Below, in pieces: positions 47,433 to 56,493 of a stretch of DNA of 64,000 nt. The first letter of the stretch is position 1, and every line of letters starts with the position of its first letter. The stretch is from Acidobacteriaceae bacterium (GTDB taxonomy: Bacteria > Acidobacteriota > Terriglobia > Terriglobales > Acidobacteriaceae): the NCBI GenBank assembly GCA_027452245.1, contig DAIDGW010000147.1:1-64000 (forward strand), in the 5' to 3' direction. The translations under genes and the position numbers were made by a program. The notes below the pieces were generated by a model, which did not search any database, had not been told where the DNA came from, and worked only from the letters and a program-made list of their open reading frames with translations.

Positions 47433-47837
47433 CTAGCGAAACCTGACCTGATGTTCCTTCAGAATGCAGCGATCCATCACGACGAAGATGCCGGCCTTGC
47501 GGGCCTTCTCGGCGGCTTTTTCGTGGATAACTTCTTCTTGCATCCATATAGACGGAACCTTCAGCCCGATTGCCTCGTCAACGATCGGCTCGACAAACTC
47601 TGGGCGGCGAAAGATGTTGACGATGTCAATCTTTTCAGGGACATCTCGCAATGAGGCATAGGCTTTCTCGCCCAAGGCTTCCTCAATTTCGGGATTGACC
47701 GGAATGATGCGGTAACCCTGGCTCTGCATGTAGGCAGAGACGCCATGGCTAGGGCGCATTGGATTATTCGAAAGTCCGACGACGGCAATGGTTCTGGAGT
47801 GTTTCAGCAGGTCAGCAATGGGATCCAATTGGTTCAC
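47433..47837 (-). CDS. CoA-binding-domain protein (YccU-like)
   Basis: A small Rossmann fold with the CoA-binding motif IAVVGLSNNPMRPSHGV at about residue 16 and the segment MQSQGYRIIPVNPEI. The family is widespread and poorly characterised; it binds CoA but lacks an enzyme domain. Its stop is directly adjacent to the phosphatase stop. Confidence 0.88.
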   Translation of the reverse strand: MNQLDPIADLLKHSRTIAVVGLSNNPMRPSHGVSAYMQSQGYRIIPVNPEIEEALGEKAYASLRDVPEKIDIVNIFRRPEFVEPIVDEAIGLKVPSIWMQEEVIHEKAAEKARKAGIFVVMDRCILKEHQVRFR

Positions 47838-47851
47838 TCCAGCATCTTACG

Positions 47852-49102
47852 TCACTTCTTGTTGGCTTCTTCGATTTTCTGTTTGTACATCTTTAGGGCG
47901 AGCTTTCGGATGGTCTCGGAAACTTCCTTATTGGTAGAGAGATTCTTCAGGTCCACGACCAACAGATTTTTCATGAGGTTGAGGCCGAGATCGAGCGGGG
48001 TGCGCGGATTCGCAACCAGGTTGCGAACGACAATGTAATTTTTCATGAAGCGGCGCTTGAGCGGGATCTGGCGCAAGACGGCTTCGAGCACGTTTTTCTG
48101 GCCGGCGAATTTTTCGACCTCGCCATCGGTAAGTTTGGGGGCTTCGAGAACCGCCAACGCTACGACCTTAGTACCGTCGCGGATCAGAATGGAGCGTTCT
48201 TCTTTGTTGCCTTTAAGCGCGAGTTGGATGCGTCCTTTGACATCAAGGGCAGAGATCTTCTGCAACGTGTTTTCGCGCTTTCCCTCGACGGCGTGAGGTT
48301 TATGTGCCTGAGCTTGATGTGGAGCGTGAGCCGGGGCGGCAGCCGCGCCAGAACTGGCTAGGGCTGGAACTGCCGTCGCGGGAGCACCCTTCTCTTCCGC
48401 ATGCTCAGGTCGTGCTTCAGCATTGAGGTCGAGACCGCTGCCGATCGCCTGAAATTTCTTTTCACCTTCTGCGGCAATTTCCGAAGCATGCTCGGCGAGG
48501 TAGGCATGCAGGTCGGGATCATGCTCGTCGGCGGTCTGAGGCGAACCGGATTCTGCCGTAGACGTATCGCTGGAAGCAGGTCCCGGTTGCGCCGCTGATT
48601 CAGCCTCGGGTACAGATTCCTGCTCTGGGTGAGACCTTCCTTCTATGATCCCGGTGATCTGCTTCAGATCGTCTTCCTTGATGTAAGGATTGGAACGGAG
48701 CATTTCCAGAATCGGGCGCGAAGCTTTGACTCGTGGACTCCCCAACATGATGTGAATGGTTTCGGCTGTGGCCGAAACCGCAAGCTTGGCAATCTTGTCG
48801 TCCGGGACAGCGGGATTCTCCAGCAGAGCAGGCAAAATCCGAGGCCTGAGATTATCGGGAGAGATAAAGTAGTCGAGCACCACTACAGAGGTTTGCGGAT
48901 CAGCAGCAGCCGCGATACAAGCCTTCTCATCCCAGCCAGCCAATGTCATGCGGGCCAGATCGCCGAAAACTTTGTTGTGCCGGGCCAGATAGACAAGAAT
49001 TTCGATACTTTCTGCGGGAGGAACGGACAAGGCGCCGCGAGCCGCAAACTGCATCATGTTGGCAGGAAGCCGGGAAGCACGAATCTGATCAAGAGTACGC
49101 AT
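47852..49102 (-). CDS. Protein of unknown function with helical N-domain and low-complexity linker
   Basis: An N-terminal region (MRTLDQIRASRLPANMMQFAARGALSVPPAESIEILVYL) contains short repeated helices with ALLENPAVPDDKIAKLA and MLRSNPYIKEDDLKQI, resembling HEAT/DUF2336-like repeats. An Ala/Pro/Glu/His-rich linker (about residues 155-270) follows, then a C-terminal conserved block (LKRRFMKNYIVVRNLVANPRTPLDLGLNLMKNL). No enzyme motif. The ATG at 49102 is chosen as an internal start that fits the first helix; 49117 is an alternative. The gene is leftward with its neighbours. Confidence 0.7.
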   Translation of the reverse strand: MRTLDQIRASRLPANMMQFAARGALSVPPAESIEILVYLARHNKVFGDLARMTLAGWDEKACIAAAADPQTSVVVLDYFISPDNLRPRILPALLENPAVPDDKIAKLAVSATAETIHIMLGSPRVKASRPILEMLRSNPYIKEDDLKQITGIIEGRSHPEQESVPEAESAAQPGPASSDTSTAESGSPQTADEHDPDLHAYLAEHASEIAAEGEKKFQAIGSGLDLNAEARPEHAEEKGAPATAVPALASSGAAAAPAHAPHQAQAHKPHAVEGKRENTLQKISALDVKGRIQLALKGNKEERSILIRDGTKVVALAVLEAPKLTDGEVEKFAGQKNVLEAVLRQIPLKRRFMKNYIVVRNLVANPRTPLDLGLNLMKNLLVVDLKNLSTNKEVSETIRKLALKMYKQKIEEANKK

Positions 49103-49184
49103 GGGAGTCGGAGGCATGGGAGTACAGGTCCCATGCTAAGCGGGAGAGGGGGATGAGCGAAGATTACCTTTGTCACTGGGAATT

Positions 49185-49793
49185 TCAACGCGGATTTGCG
49201 ATGGATTCCAGTTCTTCGACCGCTAATTCCAGGTCGCAAGTGATGCGGTTCAAAGGACGGGCAAGAAATTCGTCGAGTAGAGCGCGGTAGTACCAAAGAG
49301 TCCCCTGGCGTCCACCATTGAAACGCTCCCAGACAAGCTCGCCAACGGCACGGTAATCGGAGAGGATTGAACGGACATTGTTCAGCTTGTCGGCTGCGGA
49401 GACCAGCCGGGTTTCATCGTCAGCGCTCTTCAAATGTTCGAGATAGTCTTCTTTGCGCTGGCGCCAGGGTGGCTTCGGGATCGCGTAGGCGTCTGTGCAT
49501 CCGTCAACGATTTTTGCAACCCGTGCACCGAAACGCTTCCGAACTTCTTCGAGCATTGCCTCGCCGCCGCAGTCTTCGACCACATCATGCAGGAGGGCGG
49601 CAATCGCCATCTCTTCGTCACCGCCAGCTTCCAGGACCAGCGAAGAAACTCCCATGAGATGCGCAAGGTAAGGGATGCTGGAGGCTTTACGGGCCTGTCC
49701 GGAATGGAGCTTGGCAGCGAACGAAAAGGCGCGATGAAAGCGCGGGCCCAACTGGATCGGCCTCCTCGATTTTGATTTTTTCGGCGCAGACAT
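49185..49793 (-). CDS. HD-domain phosphohydrolase (SpoT/MESH-like)
   Basis: The HD motif appears as LLHDVVEDCGG near residue 70 with an upstream H in YLAHLMGV and a downstream D in ADKLNNVRS, the pattern of the SpoT hydrolase domain that removes pyrophosphate from (p)ppGpp. There is no synthetase, TGS or ACT domain, so it corresponds to a small alarmone hydrolase or another nucleotide phosphohydrolase. The ATG overlaps the prfB stop by one base (TAATG), indicating coupling. Confidence 0.85.
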   Translation of the reverse strand: MSAPKKSKSRRPIQLGPRFHRAFSFAAKLHSGQARKASSIPYLAHLMGVSSLVLEAGGDEEMAIAALLHDVVEDCGGEAMLEEVRKRFGARVAKIVDGCTDAYAIPKPPWRQRKEDYLEHLKSADDETRLVSAADKLNNVRSILSDYRAVGELVWERFNGGRQGTLWYYRALLDEFLARPLNRITCDLELAVEELESIANPR

Positions 49794-50894
49794 TACTGCT
49801 TTTCTCCGCGGCGCATGAGCAGGTAGGCGCGGATGAATGGCTGCAGATCGCCGTCCAGTACGCGGTCCACGTCGCCGACCTCCGTTTTTGTGCGATGGTC
49901 CTTGATGAGGCGGTAAGGCTGGAGAACGTATGAGCGGATTTGCGATCCAAAGTCGATGTCGAGCTTGGAGTCTTCAATCTTCTTCGTGGCCTCGCGCTTC
50001 TTCTCCATCTCGAACTCGTAGAGCTTGGAGCGCAGCATGCTCATGGCGCGCTCGCGGTTTTTATGCTGCGAACGCTCGTTCTGGCAACTGGCAACAAGTC
50101 CGGTGGGAATGTGCGTGATGCGGACAGCTGAATCAGTGGTGTTCACGTGCTGTCCGCCTTTGCCGCTGGAACGGTAAGTGTCGACGCGAATCTCTTCCGG
50201 CTTGATGACGACTTCGATGCTGTCGTCAATTTCGGGTGATACAAAGACGCTGGCAAAGGAGGTGTGGCGCCGCTTGGCCTGATCGAAGGGAGAGATGCGC
50301 ACAAGGCGATGCACGCCGATTTCACTGGTGAGCAGGCCGAAGGCATATTCACCATTCACGGCAAAGGTCGCGGATTTGAGTCCGGCTTCTTCGCCGGGTT
50401 GATAGTCGTAAAGGACGGTTTGGAACCCCTGGCGTTCCGCCCAGCGAAGATACATGCGCAAAAGCATGTCAGCCCAATCCTGTGACTCGGTCCCACCGGC
50501 ACCGGGATGGATGGTCACGATCGCGTTTCGAGCGTCATTTTCGCCGGAGAGCAGTGTTTCGGTCTCGAGTTTGTCGATGAGATCCCGGAGGGTCTGTATT
50601 TCCCGTTGCAGCTCGGAATCGACATTCTCGCCTTCGCGGGCGAGATCAAAATAGGCGGAAATGTCGTCGCCACGGCGAGCGAGGTCGTCGTCAGTGGCAA
50701 GGATGTGCTCCAAACGCTTTTTCTCGCGCATGACCTGCTGGGATTTCTGCGGATTCGCCCAGAGGCCCGGGTCAGCGGCCTGCTTTTCGATTTCGGCTAG
50801 CTGCGGACGAAGCTTGCCCGCGTCAAAGATACTCCCGGAGGTCTCGCACCTTTTTACTTAACGATCCGTATTCCTGTTCCAATTCTTGATTCAT
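49793..50894 (-). CDS. prfB: Peptide chain release factor 2, with programmed +1 frameshift
   Basis: The factor recognises UGA and UAA stop codons. The short leader frame starts at 50894 and reads 23 codons to CTT-TGA at 50828-50823; reading resumes at GAC in the +1 frame and continues to 49793, giving 366 residues, the normal size. A CGGGAG Shine-Dalgarno-like element precedes TAT-CTT-TGA-C, as in E. coli. The GGQ motif (SGKGGQHVN) that triggers peptide release and the SPF anticodon-mimic tripeptide (ISPFDQAKR) are present. Its start lies inside the end of lnt by 41 bases. Confidence 0.96.
50822..50839 (-). promoter_or_regulatory. prfB recoding site
   Basis: On the minus strand, CGGGAG, a TAT spacer codon, CTT and then TGA followed by C form the standard RF2 autoregulatory shift site. 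When RF2 is scarce, the ribosome slips +1 at CTT; when abundant, it terminates at the TGA. The Shine-Dalgarno-like element lies three bases before CTT, as in the classical case. Confidence 0.93.
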
Positions 50895-52560
50895 TCGATT
50901 GCTTGCCTTTGGTGCGGGATGTGAAGCGCGCGATGAGCGCTCCGATTGAAATTATCGCACACAGATACGCGAACCAATCACCGTGACGCGTGTAGAACGT
51001 AGTAACAGATGTAAGCGCATAGGGAGCGACCAGCGCGGCGCGTTGCTTTCTTGGAAGCTGAGTCACGACGCGTCCCCAGGGATCAATCGAGCCCGTGACA
51101 CCGGTATCGGTCGTGCTAAGGATCCAGCGGTCATTTTCGATGGCGCGCATGCGGGTCTGGTTGAGGTGCTGGGCGTAGGCGCCGCTGTCTCCATACCAGC
51201 CGTCGTTGGAAATGTTCACGAAGACCTGGGCTCCGTTGTTGGCGAATTGGCGGACTTCGTCGGGGAAAACAGACTCGTAACAGATGAAAATCCCCAAACG
51301 AGCTCCACCAGCATTAAGCGGGGAGCGAGAAGAGCCAGCTTCGAACTGACCGACTTCTCTCGTGAGGCCTCCAGCAAAGGAAAAAAGATCGGGAAACGGC
51401 AGGTATTCGCCAAAGGGAACGAGATGGACCTTGTCATAGCGGGTGATCCATTCGCCGGAAGGGTTAACTAACGCGGCCGAGTTGAACATCGGAGCATTGG
51501 GTCCTTGCGACCGGCTTTCAGGAACACCGATCGCACCGACCACCATCCAGGATCCCGCGCGCCGAGCGGTTTCACTAACGGCAGAACGGAATAGAGGATC
51601 GTTCGTCAGAAACGGGGCAGGCGATTCAGGCCAGACAAGCAGATCTATTTTGGTTGCGGAGATCTTTCCGGGCTCGAGTTGTGAAGAATCCGCCTGGGCG
51701 GAATTGACTGTCAGGTTGCTCAAGTCGCGAAGAGTGTTTTCGTAGTAGTCGCGTGTCCAATTGGCGGCGACCGGAATGTTCTGTTGCACCAGGAGGGCCG
51801 CACGATTGGAAACAGTGGCTGGAGCTTCGATCAACTGTCCCGACTGCAGAACAACCGCGGCGGCGAGAGCGGCAACGAGAAGAGGTCCGCGCTTCTTTCG
51901 GGGGACGACGAATGCGGCCGCCAAAGCTACGTTGACGAGAACAATTTCGAATGAAATCCCATAGACACCCGTCCAAGCCGCGATGCGTGCAAGGGCAACG
52001 TTATTAATTTGCGAGATGCCGAGCAGGTTCCATGGGAATCCGGTGATGCGGGTCCGGGCAAGTTCGACGGCCACCCATAAAAACGGAGCGGCCACAAGGG
52101 CACGCCGGTCGTCGTGGCCGGGACCTGCAAGCAGCGCGAGCAAGAGGCCAAAGAATCCGTGATAGAGAGCCAGATAAAGACAGAAAAGAATCAGAACGAG
52201 CAAAGCAGCGGCCGGACTAAGCCCGCCATACAGCCGCATGGTGTCGAAAATCCAATAGCAGGTACCCGCAAACCACAGGATGCCGCTGACGTACGCGAGA
52301 AGAAATCCTTGCGCAGGAGTGGCAGGCTGCAACTTCAAATGATCTTCAATTTCGAGTGCGCCGGCGGGACGGGCCCGTAGCAATGCCAGAACAAGCGGGG
52401 CCAGAGCCATCCAGGAAAAAACGTACAAACCGGGTAGGGGAAAGATCAGCACTTGCAGAGCTGCCGAGAGCAGCACAAGGAGCCATGCACTGGGATGGAT
52501 TTGCCGCACAGTCGAGGATAGCAAAATGCAGTTGCCCGTCGCCTGGTTGCTAGACCGCAC
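50854..52560 (-). CDS. lnt: Apolipoprotein N-acyltransferase
   Basis: The enzyme adds the third acyl chain to lipoproteins in the inner membrane. About six membrane helices occupy residues 20-230, and a nitrilase-like periplasmic domain follows with the expected triad: Glu in WPESPAPF, Lys in YDKVHLVPFGEYLPF and Cys in CYESVFPDEVR. Length 568 is slightly above E. coli Lnt (512). Many lipoproteins in this window would need it. Its 3' end contains the prfB start. Confidence 0.95.
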   Translation of the reverse strand: MRSSNQATGNCILLSSTVRQIHPSAWLLVLLSAALQVLIFPLPGLYVFSWMALAPLVLALLRARPAGALEIEDHLKLQPATPAQGFLLAYVSGILWFAGTCYWIFDTMRLYGGLSPAAALLVLILFCLYLALYHGFFGLLLALLAGPGHDDRRALVAAPFLWVAVELARTRITGFPWNLLGISQINNVALARIAAWTGVYGISFEIVLVNVALAAAFVVPRKKRGPLLVAALAAAVVLQSGQLIEAPATVSNRAALLVQQNIPVAANWTRDYYENTLRDLSNLTVNSAQADSSQLEPGKISATKIDLLVWPESPAPFLTNDPLFRSAVSETARRAGSWMVVGAIGVPESRSQGPNAPMFNSAALVNPSGEWITRYDKVHLVPFGEYLPFPDLFSFAGGLTREVGQFEAGSSRSPLNAGGARLGIFICYESVFPDEVRQFANNGAQVFVNISNDGWYGDSGAYAQHLNQTRMRAIENDRWILSTTDTGVTGSIDPWGRVVTQLPRKQRAALVAPYALTSVTTFYTRHGDWFAYLCAIISIGALIARFTSRTKGKQSNESRIGTGIRIVK

Positions 52561-52628
52561 CGACGGCAGCCAGTCGCCAGCACCAGCGGTGAAGGCTGTA
52601 CGCGATTGATCCGCACGAGGGTGCTTTG

Positions 52629-53225
52629 CTACTTCAAGCTGCTATGGACGAACTCGGCGATTTCTTTGGTGACGTAGGATGGTGGGGTTATTTGAAAAAT
52701 TGGGCAATCTGATTTTTCTGGGATCGAGATGTCGTGCCAACGTGTTCTCATAGGGGAATGAAGGATGGCCGCGTCCGCTCGGCTCAGGAACTCACGAGCA
52801 GATTTCTTGAAATCCGCGATGGCAGGATCGAGAACCGTTAGATAGAGATCCGGCTGAAGGTACTGCATGACACTGTTCGACTCGATGATCACACTCCTTT
52901 GGCCATCGATTTGCCGGCGCAAAGCGGGCATGGCGTCGGCAAGTTTTCCTTGCTGCGTACGCACCCAAAGCGAACGGGTTGCGCCTGCGACCAGGAAACG
53001 AGATGTATCGGATTGGCCGGAGCGGTCGTGATCTTCCGAGATGACCCAGGAACCGTCGGGGCAGGCACAGTCACATGCCGCTCCGCTCATAGAACAGACC
53101 CCATGGCCGTACTGGGTAATCTTGATGGCGGTCCAGTCGAAATCACGCAAGGCAGCAATCAGACCGGAGACAACGCTGGTCTTTCCCACGCTCCGGGAAT
53201 GTCCGCCAATGACAATAATAGGCAT
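52629..53225 (-). CDS. MobB-like P-loop protein with four-cysteine cluster
   Basis: The Walker A loop GGHSRSVGKTS (residues 7-17) begins a small P-loop NTPase of the MobB/CobB-type group (molybdopterin-guanine dinucleotide and cobyrinate enzymes). A C-x6-C-x-C-x-C cluster at residues 44, 51, 53 and 55 follows the first helix and could bind a metal or an Fe-S cluster; MobB itself has none. At 198 residues it has no fused domain. No molybdenum-cofactor genes are adjacent. I cannot name the substrate. Confidence 0.6.
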   Translation of the reverse strand: MPIIVIGGHSRSVGKTSVVSGLIAALRDFDWTAIKITQYGHGVCSMSGAACDCACPDGSWVISEDHDRSGQSDTSRFLVAGATRSLWVRTQQGKLADAMPALRRQIDGQRSVIIESNSVMQYLQPDLYLTVLDPAIADFKKSAREFLSRADAAILHSPMRTRWHDISIPEKSDCPIFQITPPSYVTKEIAEFVHSSLK

Positions 53226-53243
53226 AGCTAGCGATCTGGTCTC

Positions 53244-54248
53244 CTACTTCCTTCTAGTAGACAGCTTCGCCAAGGCGGCGAGTTGCTTCAAATAATCTCG
53301 CAGCGGCTGAACTGGAGTTCCCCAGAACGCGATTCCCTTCCCGCGCAGAATCTTATTGGGCAGAATTCCACCTTGCCCGCCAACCATTACGCCCTCGCAC
53401 ACACGGGCATGTTCGCCGATACCCACTTGACCTCCGAGCACGACGCCGTTTTCGATGGTGATGCTGCCGGAAAGGCCAGTCTGCGCCGCGATGATGACAT
53501 CTTCGCCGATCTGACAGTTGTGACCGATGTGCACGAGATTGTCGATCTTAGCGCCGCGTCCAATGCGGGTTTCTTCGAGCGCTCCCCGATCGATCGTCGA
53601 ATTGGCGCCGATTTCTACGTCAGCCTCGATGACGAGTTTCCCGACTTGGGGAAACTTCTCGTACTGACCGGTGTTGGGGTCGCATACGTAGCCGAAGCCA
53701 TCGCTTCCGAGAACGGCGCCGGCATGGATGATGACGCGGTCTCCGATGGTTGTTCCGGCGTAGATGGCGGCATTGGGGTGAATGAGGCAATCCCGTCCAA
53801 TCTTTACGCCGGGGCTGACTACCGCCCCCGAACCAATGTATGTGTTTGGTCCAATGCTCGCGTTTGCGCCGATGACAGCCCGTGGTCCGATGGTAACGCC
53901 CGCAGCCAAATGTGCAGCGGGATGGATCGAGGAATTAGGGTCGATCCCAGCTTCTTCAGGCGAATCCTCCAGCAGGCGGGCAGCACGAGCGAAGGTCAAT
54001 TTTGGATGGGAGCTAATGAGCAAGGGCTTGGCATTTCCGCCTGATAAGGGAAGGTCCGCGGCAATCACCGCTCCCGCAGCAGAATTCAGAGCAGCAGCCA
54101 GGTATTTCGCGTCTTCAACAAACACCAAGTCCTGGGAAGAAGCGGCCTTGACGCTCGCCACCCCACTAATGACGAGAGCGCCGGGGCCTTGAAGCCGTGC
54201 TCCGAGCGCCTCGGCTAGCTGCTGCAGCGAACGTTTCATGGTTCCCAA
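53244..54248 (-). CDS. lpxD: UDP-3-O-acylglucosamine N-acyltransferase
   Basis: The third enzyme of lipid A synthesis adds the second acyl chain to UDP-3-O-acylglucosamine. The N-terminal domain (ALGARLQGPGALVISGVAS and FVEDAKYLAAA) is followed by hexapeptide repeats (AAGVTIGPRAVIGANASIGPNTYIG...) that make the left-handed beta-helix. The catalytic His is in the IDNLVHIGHNCQIG segment near residue 245, and the C-terminal helix ends in a basic stretch. Length 334 is normal. It begins about 60 bases from the small membrane-protein gene on the other strand. Confidence 0.95.
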   Translation of the reverse strand: MGTMKRSLQQLAEALGARLQGPGALVISGVASVKAASSQDLVFVEDAKYLAAALNSAAGAVIAADLPLSGGNAKPLLISSHPKLTFARAARLLEDSPEEAGIDPNSSIHPAAHLAAGVTIGPRAVIGANASIGPNTYIGSGAVVSPGVKIGRDCLIHPNAAIYAGTTIGDRVIIHAGAVLGSDGFGYVCDPNTGQYEKFPQVGKLVIEADVEIGANSTIDRGALEETRIGRGAKIDNLVHIGHNCQIGEDVIIAAQTGLSGSITIENGVVLGGQVGIGEHARVCEGVMVGGQGGILPNKILRGKGIAFWGTPVQPLRDYLKQLAALAKLSTRRK

Positions 54249-54312
54249 TGTATAGCAACGCAGGAACCAGCGAAAGTCTTGAACAGACGACGCGAAAGCC
54301 TACAATCTGAGC

Positions 54313-54456
54313 GTGGAGAGAAAAATCTTCTGGCTGGTATTCGGGGGCCTTGGCCTGATCGCAGATTTTGTGCTGCCATTCTGGTGGGGCATGGCAGCCA
54401 CCATTCCCATTCTCTTTATCGCCTGGTGGGTTGCTTACCGCAGCGAGTGGTTCTGA
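54313..54456 (+). CDS. Small membrane protein (47 aa)
   Basis: A GTG-started frame encodes two hydrophobic helices (IFWLVFGGLGLIADFVLP and MAATIPILFIAWWVAY) joined by a short WWG loop and ending in SEWF. The composition is typical of small acidobacterial two-pass proteins. Its last 22 bases overlap, convergently, the lipoprotein gene ending at 54435. It lies next to lpxD in the divergent orientation. Confidence 0.6.
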   Translation: MERKIFWLVFGGLGLIADFVLPFWWGMAATIPILFIAWWVAYRSEWF

Positions 54457-54956
54457 GAAGTGGCAGCGGTGCCGCCACCGCTTTCGGTCATGGTGAAATT
54501 GCCGTACCCACTGCAACTGCCAGTCATCGTCCAATTGCCGGTAATCGAGTTGCCTCCTGTGACGCCAGTCACCGAGGTGCCGTTCTCAACCCCGGTCATA
54601 ACAAGCTTCGTACCGGGCGGAGTGGAGTTTACATTAAATGTGAGATTTCCCACGACCACGTTGTAGGGATTGGTGGTCAGATTGAGCGTACCGCCAGCGG
54701 TTGCGCCTTTGGGAAAACATGATCCACTTGTCTGGGTCGTCAAAAACGTGAGGCTAACGACTTCGAGCGAACCATCGCCATTCACGATGAATTGAGTGAC
54801 GAAACTAATGGCGCTCGCATCACCGGCTCCTCCGGTGAGTTGAGCGGACCAGGTTCCATTGGCTGTGGCAGTGGTTATCGGACTGCTGGTCGTGGTGCCG
54901 CATCCGGCAAGTACCAATGCATAGATCAGAAGGCCTAAGAGCGCCAGCTTCCTCAT
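54435..54956 (-). CDS. Small lipoprotein, unknown
   Basis: The ATG at 54956 is preceded by GAAGGGAAG. Residues 1-20 form a lipoprotein signal with ALVLAGC lipobox. The mature part is Thr/Gly/Ser/Val-rich beta sequence with repeated Thr and Gly (MTGVENGTSVTGVTGGNSITGNWTMTG), an Ig-like look. Family not recognised. Two cysteines (CFPKG and CSGYG) could form a disulphide. Confidence 0.65.
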   Translation of the reverse strand: MRKLALLGLLIYALVLAGCGTTTSSPITTATANGTWSAQLTGGAGDASAISFVTQFIVNGDGSLEVVSLTFLTTQTSGSCFPKGATAGGTLNLTTNPYNVVVGNLTFNVNSTPPGTKLVMTGVENGTSVTGVTGGNSITGNWTMTGSCSGYGNFTMTESGGGTAATSQNHSLR

Positions 54957-55127
54957 GAACTTCCCTTCGTTGGGTGGAGATGGACTCCGCAGTATAGCCA
55001 CACTAGCACAGCCGCGATGAGTCAAATTGGGAGATGCGCGCACCGACTGACCCACCGCACGGCGACAAGTTTAGGCTTTCCCTTCGGGATTTTCTAGGAT
55101 ATTACATCCCGCCTCTGTCCGGCTACA

Positions 55128-55589
55128 CTAGGCGACCTTCTTGATAGTCCCAGAGGTAGAAAACACCCCTTCAAAGGTCACGAAATAGGTTTCGACCTCT
55201 ATCCCGGGAAAACGGGCGCGCACTAGCTCGGCGGCGCGCTGCAGCTCCTGTCGATGGTGCTCGGCTTCGCGTTGGCGATTTCCGCCAAAGGCAGCAAGCC
55301 CTCCGTAAGTGGCACAATCGGAGTGGCTCATCAGGATGGCGCGGGTAGTTTTATGGAGCAGGATGGACATGCGCAGTTGCTCGAGGATGAAATCGCGTTC
55401 GAAGTCATTGCGCGGTGAGGCTAGGGTCTTGGCACCTCCAGCGACAACGACCATATCCGGGTGCAGGATCTCGCGACGGCTCAGGAATTTCTGCACGGCG
55501 TGCCGAATGCGCTCGTCGAAACAACAGAGCACCGCTGCATCGGCGGTGTAGGCGTCGGGCGAAGAGTCGAAATCAAAAACTTTTTCCAT
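55128..55589 (-). CDS. Carbonic-anhydrase-like protein
   Basis: A beta-carbonic-anhydrase-like pattern is visible: VLCCFDERIRHA with the first Cys and the Asp-Arg pair, VVVAGGAKTL, and MSHSDCATYGGL with the His and second Cys as zinc ligands. Real beta-CAs usually exceed 200 residues, so this 153-residue protein is short and may have lost or changed the carbonate activity. I placed the start at ATG 55589. The neighbours do not point to a pathway. Confidence 0.7.
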   Translation of the reverse strand: MEKVFDFDSSPDAYTADAAVLCCFDERIRHAVQKFLSRREILHPDMVVVAGGAKTLASPRNDFERDFILEQLRMSILLHKTTRAILMSHSDCATYGGLAAFGGNRQREAEHHRQELQRAAELVRARFPGIEVETYFVTFEGVFSTSGTIKKVA

Positions 55590-55731
55590 CAGCAAGAGAA
55601 TACCCGATGTCGCGATTCGCGTGCGAGCCAGAGTCCAACTCTGGAATATTGGCTCACAGTCCTGCCCGCCATCGCCTGTCAAGGGCCGCAACCGGGAGCA
55701 TAAACCCGAAGCAAACTACCCTATATATTGA

Positions 55732-56391
55732 TCAGGCTCCCCGCTTCGCCTTCAATTCGGCCAGCAATTGCTCGATGCGATCGTGTTTATCGAGGGCGGC
55801 TAGGCGCTCCTCGATGTTGTCGGCAGCGAGTTCGGATTTGGCCTGGCTCAAGGCTTCCGCGTGCGCTGCCTTGTTCTTCATGCGATCGAAGGTGGTAGAC
55901 TTCGCGTTGTCGCCGATCGCTATGCGGGCGTCACTCGCCTTATTGACGGCCCGTGCACGGCGATGTTGTGCGATGAGCAAATCGGCTTTCGCTTGCGCTT
56001 CAGTCAGCTTCTGTTCAAGGTTGCGCAAAGCCAATTTCAGATTTTCCACCTGCGCCTTCTGGTCGACGGACTGCTGGGCAAAACTCTCGCTCAGGTCCCG
56101 ATAGCTTTCAACGCGCTGCAACGATGCGCGCGCAAGATCGTCCTCTTTCTTGTCGACCGCCAGTTCGGCCTTGCGCATCCACTCGGCGATCTTGCTCTCG
56201 TTTTCCTTCTGCTTTTTTTCCAGCAGGTGCTGATCGGCGATAGCAATCGCGACCTGAGTCTTGACCTGCAGAAGCTGGTTCTGCATGTCGAGGATCACCT
56301 GCTTGATCATCTTGTCCGGATCTTCGGCCTTATCGATCAGATCATTGAGGTTGGCCCGGACTAACGTTGCGACTCGCTCTAGTAGTGCCAT
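55732..56391 (-). CDS. pspA: Phage-shock protein A (PspA/IM30)
   Basis: The 219-residue protein is the long coiled-coil of the PspA/IM30 family: ALLERVATLVRANLNDLIDKAEDPDKMIKQVILDMQ is the canonical N-terminus with the amphipathic helix that binds membranes, followed by heptad-rich helices to the end. It polymerises on damaged membranes and limits proton leak. AAAGGAG stands six bases before the start. It is the last gene of a leftward cluster with an XRE regulator and flotillin, consistent with a membrane-stress response. Confidence 0.95.
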   Translation of the reverse strand: MALLERVATLVRANLNDLIDKAEDPDKMIKQVILDMQNQLLQVKTQVAIAIADQHLLEKKQKENESKIAEWMRKAELAVDKKEDDLARASLQRVESYRDLSESFAQQSVDQKAQVENLKLALRNLEQKLTEAQAKADLLIAQHRRARAVNKASDARIAIGDNAKSTTFDRMKNKAAHAEALSQAKSELAADNIEERLAALDKHDRIEQLLAELKAKRGA

Positions 56392-56493
56392 GATGGACTC
56401 CTTTGAAATCAGCTTCAGGTTGGGGCTTAGAGCCTCGAGTTAAGGTCTGAATCTGCCGCTCGGCCCTCGTAACTCGCGGCTCGTAGCTCGGTT

